Origin: Streptomyces sp. NBC_01750
GTDB lineage: Bacteria > Actinomycetota > Actinomycetes > Streptomycetales > Streptomycetaceae
Direction: 5' to 3'
NCBI RefSeq assembly: GCF_035918095.1
Contig: NZ_CP109137.1
Location: 3,102,001 to 3,166,000 of the forward strand
DNA: 64,000 nt
The stretch's first letter is position 1; each line of letters starts with the position of its first letter. The translations under genes were made by a program, and so were the position numbers. The notes below the pieces were generated by a model that saw only the letters and a list, made by a program, of their open reading frames with translations, ran no database searches and was not told the origin of the DNA. Of this stretch, positions 43,774 through 52,900 are shown piece by piece.

Positions 43774-45171
43774 TCACGACGGCTGGAAGCCGCCGACCTG
43801 GGGCATGTCCCCGACCACTGCGAGCTTCCCGGCGGTCAGCTCTACGCTGCCTGTTCCGGTGGGGCCGGTTGCGCTGCCAGGCAGGACCCACACCGCGCCG
43901 CGGTAGCTGTCCTCGCCCTCCGCGCCGATGATCACATCAGGACGACCGTCGGCCCTGACGTCGCCGACCGCGAGCGTGAGACCGAACCCGTCGCCCGGTT
44001 CCGACACCCCGGGAACCGACGCGGTCTCCTGCGAGAGCTGGTACGAGCCGGCGCCGGGCGTGCCGGTCCTCGTACCGGGGATGATGACGACGGCTCCGGC
44101 ACGCCCCTTGCCGTTCTGCGTCTGTCCGGGCACGCCGACGACGATGTCGCCGACACCGTCCTTGTTCAGATCTGCGACGGCCAGGGCGGTGCCGAAACGG
44201 TTGTACTTCACCGACGTGCCGACGACGCCGGCAGTGTCCTGGCTGATCCGCACCGGTGTTGCCGCCAGACCGCTCTCACCGCCGTACCAGACAGTGATCT
44301 GACCGCCCTTGTGGCCGTAGGTGCCACTGATCGGTTCGTCGGGGTCGCCGACAACCAGGTCGTTGTAGCCGTCGCCGTTGACATCCCCGGTGGCGGTGGT
44401 CGTGCCGTCAATGGGCAGCGGGGTGCTGGGGCTTGTGGGCTCGACATACACGAGGCCGCCGCTGTGGCCACCGACCCGGACGGAGGTGATGACCCGCGCC
44501 GCCCGTCCGTCGTCGCGCACCAGGTAGTCGGTGACGGCGACCGAGGGTGTGCCCCAGTGTGGCGTCTTCGTGCTGACGGAGCCGTCGCGTGCGAAGGCGC
44601 CGCTGAACTCGATCGATCCGGCGTAGCCGCCGACCAGGACACGCGCGCCACCGCTGTCGCGCACTGCGGCGACATCCAGGCCGTACCGGCCGCCCTTGGT
44701 CAACGTCACCGGCAGCGCGCTTGCCGCGGCCAAGCCGTTCTTGCCACCCCACAGGATGGTGACTGCGCCGGCGTCCAGGGCGCTGCCGAGGTCCTCGTCG
44801 GGCGCTCCGACGACCAGGTCGCTGTAGCCGTCCTGGTCGAGATCGGCGAACGCCGTCGAGGCGCCGAAGAGGTCTTGGGCCTCCGCGGCGTCCGGCACAC
44901 CGGCGGTGTTCTGTGTGATGACGGCCTTGCGCAGGGTGGACACCCCGGTCCTGGAGCCGTAGAGGACGACGACCGCCCCCGCGCCGTCCATGCCTCCCAC
45001 CTTGGCCGTGGGCGCCGGGACAACCAGGTCCTGGTAGCCGTCCCCGTTGAAATCCGCCGGCGCGGCAATGGGCTTCGCCACGGCCACGGCAGGCATGACG
45101 ACCGAGCCCGTCACAGCGGCGCAAGCCACGGCAACTGCGGTCGCCAACCTGGTTCTTCCTGTCTTCCCCAC
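43774..45171 (-). CDS. Secreted FG-GAP (integrin-alpha-like) beta-propeller protein
   Basis: A 465-residue exported protein. After a signal peptide (TRLATAVAVACAAVTGSVVM, cleavage near AVAKPIA) come about seven propeller blades. At least five carry DxDxDGxxD-like calcium loops: DFNGDGYQDLVV, DLDQDGYSDLVVGAP, DVNGDGYNDLVVGDP, DLNKDGVGDIVVGVP and DVRADGRPDVIIGAE. The fold suggests extracellular calcium-dependent binding, not a known reaction. The start is GTG at 45171, because AGGAGGGG lies seven bases upstream; an upstream ATG-like start lacks one. It lies at the left of a block of large exported proteins. Confidence 0.87.
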   Translation of the reverse strand: MGKTGRTRLATAVAVACAAVTGSVVMPAVAVAKPIAAPADFNGDGYQDLVVPAPTAKVGGMDGAGAVVVLYGSRTGVSTLRKAVITQNTAGVPDAAEAQDLFGASTAFADLDQDGYSDLVVGAPDEDLGSALDAGAVTILWGGKNGLAAASALPVTLTKGGRYGLDVAAVRDSGGARVLVGGYAGSIEFSGAFARDGSVSTKTPHWGTPSVAVTDYLVRDDGRAARVITSVRVGGHSGGLVYVEPTSPSTPLPIDGTTTATGDVNGDGYNDLVVGDPDEPISGTYGHKGGQITVWYGGESGLAATPVRISQDTAGVVGTSVKYNRFGTALAVADLNKDGVGDIVVGVPGQTQNGKGRAGAVVIIPGTRTGTPGAGSYQLSQETASVPGVSEPGDGFGLTLAVGDVRADGRPDVIIGAEGEDSYRGAVWVLPGSATGPTGTGSVELTAGKLAVVGDMPQVGGFQPS

Positions 45172-46104
45172 CCTGTTTCCCCTCCTGATGCGCAGTGAGA
45201 CAGCAGGAGCGTACGACTCCACCCGCCGCTGCTGCAGCACGAGGTCCGGCGGATTCGCCTCACCGGTTCCGGACGCCGACAGTCACACTCAGCGCGGCTT
45301 CTGTCGCGCCGACCCACCCCCTTCTCGGGCACGAGCGGCACTGAACCCAGACGGCAGACGAACGCGAGCTGAGCCATCGCCTGCAGACCAACGGCTCGGC
45401 GTCCCCGAAGGACTCTCCTTCCCGCGGGTACAGCACGGCGATGAGCACCCATGTTGTGGTGCAGAGGAGCAGATGGGTCATAACGCATCGCCCTGTCCGC
45501 CCCCACACCCGTCGCCCCCCAGGAGCCGTCAGCTGTTGCGTTTCCTGCTCAGCATCCCTTCACGCATCGGCCGTCCGGCCACGTCTTGTCGATCTTCCCC
45601 GGCCGACCTGGGATGGAGTCCAGCCACCTCCGGCGAGCCTGAAGCGCCGCTCGGCCGCCATCTCGGATTGCCGCACGCCGAGCTGTGCGTCACGGATCAA
45701 GTCGGGCAGCAGAGATCCAACGACCTCTCGGTGGTTCGGCGATGAGTGCCGAGCCCTCCAGGCCGCCCGAGGCGAGCCTCCAAGTGGGCAGCGGGCGGAA
45801 CCTCGACGTCCGCCGTGAACGGTTACGCATCGATGGCCGCACGCACCTGCGGAAGTCGCGCATGGCCAGGACCGGGAACACTGCTCTCTCACCTCGTTGA
45901 AGCTGTTGGCTAGTCCCATCAAACGGGCCGGGAGAAGAGCCCTCCAGCTTCCTCGTCTGCCTGGTCGGCACGATCTCGTGCCGCGGCAGGAAAGCTGGTC
46001 GGCCTGCAAGGCCTTCGGGGCCCTCGTGGAGCCGCGCCCCCGGCAGCGATACTGCAGGGGCGCGGACGGATTCGCCAAGTCACGGCCGGGTGACACGCAT
46101 GTCC
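45172..46104. other. Gene-poor stretch of 933 bases, possibly degraded coding DNA
   Basis: I find no supportable gene here. Only short overlapping open frames occur on both strands, without ribosome sites, signal sequences or recognisable motifs, and G/C bias at third positions is weak. It lies downstream of the Rhs/small-membrane-protein pair, where displaced toxin or immunity fragments often accumulate, but I could not recognise any. Confidence 0.5.
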
Positions 46105-46386
46105 TCAGTCACCGAACATAACGACTGTCTCGACGATGAGTCCGACGGAGCACAGCACTGCGACGACCGCTCCGACGAATCTGATCGTCCTCGGCCCAGC
46201 ACTGCCTGTGCCACCGAACATCACTCGGGTGATGAGGCGGAAGAATCCTTCTGCCGCTCCTCGGAAGTTGATCGCGAGCAAGACTCCCGCCAACCCGAAG
46301 AATACGTAGAAGACGATTGAGAGCACACTTCCATCGGATGAAACCCGGCCTTCTGCCAGGACATGGTCAGATATCGCGTTCAGCAA
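46105..46386 (-). CDS. Small two-helix membrane protein downstream of the Rhs gene (candidate immunity protein)
   Basis: A protein of about 93 residues if started at TTG 46386, or about 75 from a GTG further in (VLSIVFYVFF) that has GGAA just before it. Two strong membrane helices are visible: LSIVFYVFFGLAGVLLAINF and IRFVGAVVAVLCSVGLIVET. It begins 67 bases after the Rhs stop on the same strand and has no other neighbour. That position and its membrane nature fit an immunity protein for the Rhs C-terminal domain, but I recognise no family and the role is inferred only. Confidence 0.6.
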   Translation of the reverse strand: MLNAISDHVLAEGRVSSDGSVLSIVFYVFFGLAGVLLAINFRGAAEGFFRLITRVMFGGTGSAGPRTIRFVGAVVAVLCSVGLIVETVVMFGD

Positions 46387-46453
46387 GTCAGTGCCGCCAG
46401 ATCAGAGGTTTGTTTGGGATATTCGGGGACCTGCCAAGGCCGGCCCTCTCGAC

Positions 46454-49400
46454 CTACCAGGTGAACATCTTCCCGATGCGAGTGCCGTAGCTGCTCGTGA
46501 GGCCCGCTTCAAGGCCTGCCGCCGCACCGACGCTCACGGTTGTCGACCGTACCGCTTCTCCACGGTGGTTGGTCGCGCCGATGGACCTCTCATGACTGAG
46601 GTAGGCGCCCGGGCCCAACCCGGCCCCGAGGGTTCCTCCCCAGCCATCGCCCCGGAGTTGCTCGAAGTCCGTGGCGTTGCTGCCCATGAGACCGATGGTG
46701 GCGTTCGCGCCCACGGAGGGGGCTTCAAACCCCTTGGAGAAACTCACACCGTAGTCCGTCTTCCCATCCTGCCTCGTCGTACTCAGGAGGCAGACGCTCG
46801 CAGTAGCTCCCGCTCCGATGCCAAGCGAGCCACTCACGCAAATTCCCGTCGTATCGCCGGCCAGATAGGAGCCGACGACCTTGTCGACCTTGTCGCCGAC
46901 CCAGGTTTCCTTCGCATTCCCCCAGGCGTCGCTGAAGTTGCCCTGGAAGAGGTTGTCGAAGAATCCGGCCTTGTGAGTGTTCTTCTTTTCCTGCTTCTGC
47001 TTCTTGGTGCTGTGGGGCGGATCGATCTTGCCGGACGGCGGCGTCACCGTTTTGGTGACCGGGTCATAGCCGACCTCCTTCTGCACCTTGGAGGAGCAGT
47101 TGGCGAGATCGTATTCGCAGGAGTTCGGCTTCGATCCGATCTCAGTTCCGGTGGGGTCGGAGAACGTGACGGGGTTGTTGTTCCCGTAAACGTAGGGGTT
47201 GTATTGGCGCGGATCGTCCATGACAAGCAGCGGGTCGACCGAGATGAAACGGCCCAGCGCCAGGTCGTATTCACGTGCGCCGATGTGGACGAGGTCCGTC
47301 TCGGCATCGTTTGTGCCGCCAACGAACCCCTTCTCACCGACCCAGCCCGTGGGCTGGGTGCCGCGGGATCCGCCGAAGATGGTGCTCTTGCGGTGGGTGA
47401 CCGACTGGGTTGCGTCCGCGGTCACCTGGGTGGTGTTCGTGCCGTGGTGGTCGGCGAAGAGGAAGGTCAGCGCACCGCCGGTGCGCATGGCGATCACCTC
47501 ATCGCCTGCGCTGTAGTAGCGGGTTCCGGTGAGGGTTCCGCTCTTGCTCAGGCGCAGTTCATTGCCACCGGGGAGGTACAGGGTGGTGCCGGTGGAGTCT
47601 TTGCGGATCAGGCGCTTGCCCTCGGTGTCGTACAGGTAGCTGCTGACCTCGGCGCCTCCCTGGGTGACGGACTTGAGGTGCCCCTCGTCGTCCCAGGCAA
47701 GGGTCTGTTTAGCACCTGAACCGATCGTGCGAGTCGCGGTGTTGCCGCTCTGGTCGTAGGTGTAGGTCTCGTCGTGCCCGTCGGTGCCGGTCTGGGTGAC
47801 CTTGGTCAGATCGTGCTTTCCCGCGGTGGGCGCGGCGTAGGTGCGGACCGTGTCGGCGGAGGGTCCGGATGCGGTCTTGTGCTGGGTTTCGGTCTTGCGG
47901 TTGCCGAGCGTGTCGTAGGTGTACGTCGTCCAGTAGGCGTCCGGGCCGCCGACGCTGGTCTCCGAGGGTTGAGCAGCGCAATCTGCCTTCGCGGTCCATG
48001 CTTCGGTGATCCGGCGCAGGGTGTCCAGCGTGAAGCACTGGGTATCGGTGGTGCGGGCAGCATCCTGGCCGTACGAGGTGGAGACCGAGGTGATGTTGCC
48101 GACCGCGTCGTAGCCGTAGTGCGCGTCCTCGATGCGCTGCGGTGCGGTGTCCCGGTCGAGGTAAGTGTCGGTCAGCGCGTTGGTGTGTTCGTCATAGGTG
48201 TTCGAGACCGTCAGGCTCTGACCGAAGGCCCCGTATTTCTGGATGGTGTTACGGCCGTAGTGGTCGTACGTGCTCTCGGAGACGAGCGGGTCGGTTCCGG
48301 CGCCGACCGTCTTCAGCAGGCCTATGACAGGGCTGTAGGTGTTGGTGACCTTCTCCGCCGGCAGTCCTCCCATGGCCGGATGCTGGGTCCATAGCACCTG
48401 GCCGGTGTTGAGGTTGTAAGAGGTCGTCCACTTGTACGTGTTGGCCAGCGCCCCCTCCGAGTCGGGGATGGTGATCTGGGTGCCGACCGGCTGGTAGAGG
48501 CTGTTGTACGACGTGATGGCGGATACGTAGGCCTTGCCGCCGATAAAGCGAGTGGACTTTGACAGTTGGCCCTTGGACACGGTGTCGTACTCCCACGACG
48601 ACAAGGTCGTGGTGCCCTTCTTCAGAGCGATACGGCGGCCGAGCGCGTCGTAGTCGGTGTGCAGGGTGACGCCCGCGTTGGTGGTGTCGGTGGCCCGGTC
48701 GCCGTTGTCATAGGTGGTCTTCGAGGTGCCCTTGTCCGGGTCATCGGCCTGGATTTGGCGACCGCGGACGTCATACGTATAGGTCCACTTCGCACCGGAG
48801 GGATCAGTGACCTGGTCCAGGCGGCCGTGCTTGTTGTAGCGGTACAGCGTGGACTGCGAGGAGCTGCGGGCCGAGTCGGTGTATTCCATCAGCTCGGTCT
48901 TACGGCCGAGCGCGTCGCTGACGGTCATGGTTGCGGTGCCGCCCGTCGGCGGGATCACGGTGGTGGTGTCGCCGGTATAGCTGGTGGTGGTGCGTTTGGT
49001 CTCGTCGCCGAACTTCTTGGAGATCACCGCCGTGGTGCGACCGGCTCCGTCGAATTCTGTGTCTGTGGAGGCGGGGTACTTCAGCTCCTGGCCGGTGACC
49101 AGCACCGGCTCTGCCGCGCCCGAGGCGTAGTACGTGCCTGACGTACGCCAGACCTGACCGCGGGTGTCGTAGAAGTTCTCCGACACCAGGCGTCCGGAGC
49201 GGTCGGGTGACTCCTCCTGGGTCTGACGTGCACGCAGCAGACCGTCGTAGAAGGCGTAGCTGGCCTTGTACTTCGCATCGTGGGTCAGGGTCTGAGTGGT
49301 GACGACGATCGGTCCGTTGTTGCGGACGAGGTAGTCGAAGACGTAGTTCGGCGAGTCGGGATAGGTGACGGCCGAACGGGTCGGCAGCCAGACCTTGATC

Positions 49401-52400
49401 ACCCGGCCGAGCGGATCATAGGCGGTGGCGGTGACCTTTGTGTTGGAGTCGGAGACCTGGACCGGCTGGCTGCGCAGCGGATCCAGCGTGGTCTTCACGG
49501 CAAGGCCCAGGGGTTTGGTGACCAGCGTCTGGGTGGGCACCTCACCGGTGACGGGCGTATAGGCGGTGGTGGTCACCTGGCCGTACGCGTCCGCCGTGGA
49601 CAGGGCGCGGCCGTAGACGTCGAAGTCGGCGACCGGCGTGGAAGAGACGACGTCGTAGCCGTCCCCGCTGCCGTTGATCCTGTCGGTTTTGGTGACATTG
49701 CCCTTCGACGGTGCAGCCCCGAGGACTCCGCCGTCGTAGTACGTGCGCACATCGTCGATCACATCGCCGGGACGGCTCACCGCACTGCCGCACGGAACCG
49801 CAACCGTCTCGGTACGGGAGACCTTGTCCAGCAGCCAGCTCGTAGTGTCGCGGGCGTAGCTGGTGGTGGTGCACTTCTCGTCGCCGCTCTTGCTGGTATC
49901 ACCGGTGTCGGTTTCGCCGGTGATCATGCCGTATGCGTCGAAGCTGCGCGTCACTCGAGTCGTACGCACCCCGCCGGTCACGGCAGTCCGCTTCTCTTCC
50001 TGCCCGGTGCCGGTCTGATACGCCTCCAGGTCTGGCAGTCCGGTGCGGGAGCGCGTCGCGGTGACTGCGGAGCGCCAAGGGGTGTACGAGGTGGCGGATA
50101 CCAGCTTGGAGGTGTCGTCGCCGTTGTACGTCGCCTCCTCACGCACCTTGCCTGCGAACTCCTCGCGATCGGTGACCACGGCCCCGGTGGAGTCCTTGAC
50201 GTCCTGGCCGTCGATGCCGCGGAAGTAGCGGGTCTCGGACAGCGTCTTGGGATCGGAGGCCGCACCGGTGCGGGTCTGGACTCGCTCGTAGCCACGGGCG
50301 ACTGAGTAGGTTCGGTCCTCCGCCTTGGTGAACTCATCCGTGTTCTTTATCCAGGCTGCCCCACCCGGGTAGGAGTAGGAACTCACCTTGTCCGGGGACT
50401 CCACCAGGTTGTCGCCCTCGGTGACCTCGGTGACCACATAGGAGTTGAACCAGTCCTGCTTGGCCGTCTCACCCTCGAAGGCCCACTTCACCGGGTAGCA
50501 GCGGGTGGTGTTCGTAACGTCCGCCGGCGGCAGCGTGGTGGCGGTGCAATCCGGTTGTGAGTATTTGACCCCGATGGTACCGCCGGTCTCCGTAGTGATC
50601 TGATACACCCGCAGCCGGACGAATGGCGCCAACCCGTCACCGAGCGCATCAACCCGGTTGGCCTTCTGCTCACCGGCGAAGGTCACCGGCGGCAGGGCCG
50701 CGGTGCCGTCCGCCTTGCCCGTCCGGGTAATCGACTTCAGCCACATCGGAGTGGAAATGCCGTCGCCCGAGGCCGGGAAGTCCTGGGCCAGCGACCAGGT
50801 ATCAACGTCCTTGTACGCGCCACCAGTCAGCACCTTCGTCGTGATGGCGGTCAGGCGCTTACGCGACCAGAAGCTGGGCGAGTACTTGTCCTTGCACTCC
50901 GCTCCGTCCTTGCACAGCAGGTCGTACGGAGTGTCCGGCCAGTTCTTGGCGTTGGTCTCGTCGAACGTGCCACAGGTGGTCAGGCATCGCTCGTCCACGC
51001 CGAAATGGACCTGGCCCATCGCCTTGACCGAGTAGACCGAGTCGGAACGCAGCCCGTAGTCGATGTGGTCGAGCCAGCCGCCGCGGATGTAGGGGGTTGC
51101 CGTGGAGTTGCCGGTGGTCTCCGACACGTTGCGGCCGTAGTTGTTCCCTTCTGTCTTCCAGTAGTACGACATGGCATCGCCATGTACATCGACGACGTAG
51201 TCCAGTTGCCAGCGCCAGGCCTGCTGGCACCAGCCGGAGGCGAACGAGGCGTCGTAGCACGGCTCACCGGACTGGTTGCCGAACACCGGCACCGTCCAGG
51301 CCGAGTTGGTGGTCGGGGTGGTGGAGTCCTTCCACCCAGGCAGCCGGTTCAGACCGAAGAAGTACTGCGTGCCATCAGTCGTGGTGATCTTCCAATGCTC
51401 ACCGTTGTTGTCCCCATTGGTCGCACCGGTCAGCTTCTCGACCTTCTCGCCTGAATCAGTGGCCGGGTGCCAGCCCTTTGCCGCGTCGTGAACCAGTTCG
51501 GTGTTCTTGCCACCGAGGGAGAGGGTGGCATTGTCGTTGTACCAGCACAGGTCACCCACCTTGGTGGTGTTCGTACCGCCGGTCTTGTCGTCGTTGCACC
51601 CCTTGTAGCGGCGCTCGATGTAGCCCGGCTCCCACGACCAGCCATCACCCAGCCACGACGGCTGATTGTTCGACGCCGCCGTACGACCGTCCACCGCCTG
51701 CGAGGAGTAGCCCAGTGACACTGTTGGCTGAAGATCGCCCGGGACCGTGGGAACGGCGACGGGATACGACCAGTTGAAAGAGCCGTTCGCGCCGCCCGCG
51801 GTCCACGATCCGGATGGCTGAAGTGAGGTGGCCTTGTAGTCGCCCGTCGGGCCTGCGGCCCCCGCTGTGGCCGCCAGCACCGTTGCACCTGCAGGTGCCG
51901 CGCTGCGCCCCGTTGCAGCCGGGGCACCGGCCACGCTGACGGCTGCCGACAGCTTGCCCTTCTTGATGTCGTTCTTCGTGGCCAACGGCTTACCGATACG
52001 GCACTTGGCCTGCTCCGGCGTCGTCAACGCACATGCCGGAAGTTGCACCAGCCGCGACCGGGACGCCCAGTCACCGCCGTACGCTCCCCGGAACGACGAG
52101 TAATCCACCTCGACGCGGGCAGAACCGGCCTTCGCCACACCGTCCGCACGGCCCACCGACAGCAGCAGCCCCTCAACCCCTGCCTTGCGCGCCGCATCCC
52201 GGCCCGCCACCGACACCTTCACCTTGCCCAGGGCCTCCCCCGCTGCACGGGTCTTGCCGGGCACCACCGCGACAGCCACCGGCAGCTTTCCCGCGCGCGT
52301 GGCAGCCCCGGCACCGGCCGGAGCAACCTCGGCAGCCCCGGGCGCAGGCCAGCCGACCTTCGGCGCGGCCTTCCAGGAGTGGGCCGCCGCCGCGTCGGGT

Positions 52401-52573
52401 CTCCTGGTGCCACCCACCTTCACCCTTTCGACCGGCACCGCTTTCGGTTGTTTCAACTTTGGAAGCGGAATTCTTCCATCCGAATTGACGGCCACAGCCG
52501 TCGCCGGCAGCACCCCCACCATGACCGCTGCAGCCAAAGCTGCCGCCAGTCCACGCATGCCGAAACGACTCAC
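46454..52573 (-). CDS. Giant secreted Rhs/YD-repeat protein with variable C-terminal (putative toxin) domain
   Basis: A 2039-residue exported protein. A signal peptide (MRGLAAALAAAVMVGVLPAT) is followed by an N-terminal region typical of secreted actinobacterial Rhs proteins (PGDLQPTVSLGYSSQAVDGR, then SWLGDGWSWEPGYIERRYKG), many YD repeats, and the hallmark core end GRFISVDPLL..DDPRQYNPYVYG with NNPVTFSDPTG ending near residue 1809. The last 230 residues are unlike the core: a Lys-rich linker, then Gly-rich sequence (SVGANATIGLMGSNATDFEQ). In Rhs systems this tip is the toxin released from the YD shell. The GTG at 52573 has AAGGGG six bases upstream. The adjacent small membrane protein may be immunity. 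Export is by Sec, not VgrG/type VI. Confidence 0.88.
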   Translation of the reverse strand: MSRFGMRGLAAALAAAVMVGVLPATAVAVNSDGRIPLPKLKQPKAVPVERVKVGGTRRPDAAAAHSWKAAPKVGWPAPGAAEVAPAGAGAATRAGKLPVAVAVVPGKTRAAGEALGKVKVSVAGRDAARKAGVEGLLLSVGRADGVAKAGSARVEVDYSSFRGAYGGDWASRSRLVQLPACALTTPEQAKCRIGKPLATKNDIKKGKLSAAVSVAGAPAATGRSAAPAGATVLAATAGAAGPTGDYKATSLQPSGSWTAGGANGSFNWSYPVAVPTVPGDLQPTVSLGYSSQAVDGRTAASNNQPSWLGDGWSWEPGYIERRYKGCNDDKTGGTNTTKVGDLCWYNDNATLSLGGKNTELVHDAAKGWHPATDSGEKVEKLTGATNGDNNGEHWKITTTDGTQYFFGLNRLPGWKDSTTPTTNSAWTVPVFGNQSGEPCYDASFASGWCQQAWRWQLDYVVDVHGDAMSYYWKTEGNNYGRNVSETTGNSTATPYIRGGWLDHIDYGLRSDSVYSVKAMGQVHFGVDERCLTTCGTFDETNAKNWPDTPYDLLCKDGAECKDKYSPSFWSRKRLTAITTKVLTGGAYKDVDTWSLAQDFPASGDGISTPMWLKSITRTGKADGTAALPPVTFAGEQKANRVDALGDGLAPFVRLRVYQITTETGGTIGVKYSQPDCTATTLPPADVTNTTRCYPVKWAFEGETAKQDWFNSYVVTEVTEGDNLVESPDKVSSYSYPGGAAWIKNTDEFTKAEDRTYSVARGYERVQTRTGAASDPKTLSETRYFRGIDGQDVKDSTGAVVTDREEFAGKVREEATYNGDDTSKLVSATSYTPWRSAVTATRSRTGLPDLEAYQTGTGQEEKRTAVTGGVRTTRVTRSFDAYGMITGETDTGDTSKSGDEKCTTTSYARDTTSWLLDKVSRTETVAVPCGSAVSRPGDVIDDVRTYYDGGVLGAAPSKGNVTKTDRINGSGDGYDVVSSTPVADFDVYGRALSTADAYGQVTTTAYTPVTGEVPTQTLVTKPLGLAVKTTLDPLRSQPVQVSDSNTKVTATAYDPLGRVIKVWLPTRSAVTYPDSPNYVFDYLVRNNGPIVVTTQTLTHDAKYKASYAFYDGLLRARQTQEESPDRSGRLVSENFYDTRGQVWRTSGTYYASGAAEPVLVTGQELKYPASTDTEFDGAGRTTAVISKKFGDETKRTTTSYTGDTTTVIPPTGGTATMTVSDALGRKTELMEYTDSARSSSQSTLYRYNKHGRLDQVTDPSGAKWTYTYDVRGRQIQADDPDKGTSKTTYDNGDRATDTTNAGVTLHTDYDALGRRIALKKGTTTLSSWEYDTVSKGQLSKSTRFIGGKAYVSAITSYNSLYQPVGTQITIPDSEGALANTYKWTTSYNLNTGQVLWTQHPAMGGLPAEKVTNTYSPVIGLLKTVGAGTDPLVSESTYDHYGRNTIQKYGAFGQSLTVSNTYDEHTNALTDTYLDRDTAPQRIEDAHYGYDAVGNITSVSTSYGQDAARTTDTQCFTLDTLRRITEAWTAKADCAAQPSETSVGGPDAYWTTYTYDTLGNRKTETQHKTASGPSADTVRTYAAPTAGKHDLTKVTQTGTDGHDETYTYDQSGNTATRTIGSGAKQTLAWDDEGHLKSVTQGGAEVSSYLYDTEGKRLIRKDSTGTTLYLPGGNELRLSKSGTLTGTRYYSAGDEVIAMRTGGALTFLFADHHGTNTTQVTADATQSVTHRKSTIFGGSRGTQPTGWVGEKGFVGGTNDAETDLVHIGAREYDLALGRFISVDPLLVMDDPRQYNPYVYGNNNPVTFSDPTGTEIGSKPNSCEYDLANCSSKVQKEVGYDPVTKTVTPPSGKIDPPHSTKKQKQEKKNTHKAGFFDNLFQGNFSDAWGNAKETWVGDKVDKVVGSYLAGDTTGICVSGSLGIGAGATASVCLLSTTRQDGKTDYGVSFSKGFEAPSVGANATIGLMGSNATDFEQLRGDGWGGTLGAGLGPGAYLSHERSIGATNHRGEAVRSTTVSVGAAAGLEAGLTSSYGTRIGKMFTW

Positions 52574-52900
52574 GCCCCACCCCTTGAGCAAATCCAAAAA
52601 GACCGCCGAAGGCTAGCAGGGGGAAACTATGAAGGGGGCAACTTTCTTCAGGAGCCCCGCGAACCACAGAAAGGGCTTGGATAGGGCACGCTCGACAACT
52701 GTCCAGCATCACGCCTGGGTCACCACAGAGTGGCAGGTCACGGCCGTCCCGCAAATCGGCATGAACACCCCACTCACGGCAAGATCACCTAGATACCGAA
52801 ATGCGGGGCAACCGCCACGCCGGACTCCAAATGGATTCCCCTTGCCCCCCTGCACATATATAGAGTCGCCGCGAATACCTGACACACAAAGGATGGTGCG
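52574..52900. promoter_or_regulatory. Divergent promoter region between the Rhs and lectin/FG-GAP genes
   Basis: These 327 bases separate two divergent giant secreted-protein genes and contain no supportable gene. The DNA is more AT-rich than its surroundings. Near 52855-52863 a CATATATAGAG segment, with TTGCCC about 13 bases upstream, could be a promoter for the rightward gene. Confidence 0.4.

Noticed and set aside
46454..52573. Type VI secretion-linked Rhs effector
   Set aside because: There is no PAAR, VgrG or chaperone gene, and the protein has a Sec signal peptide.
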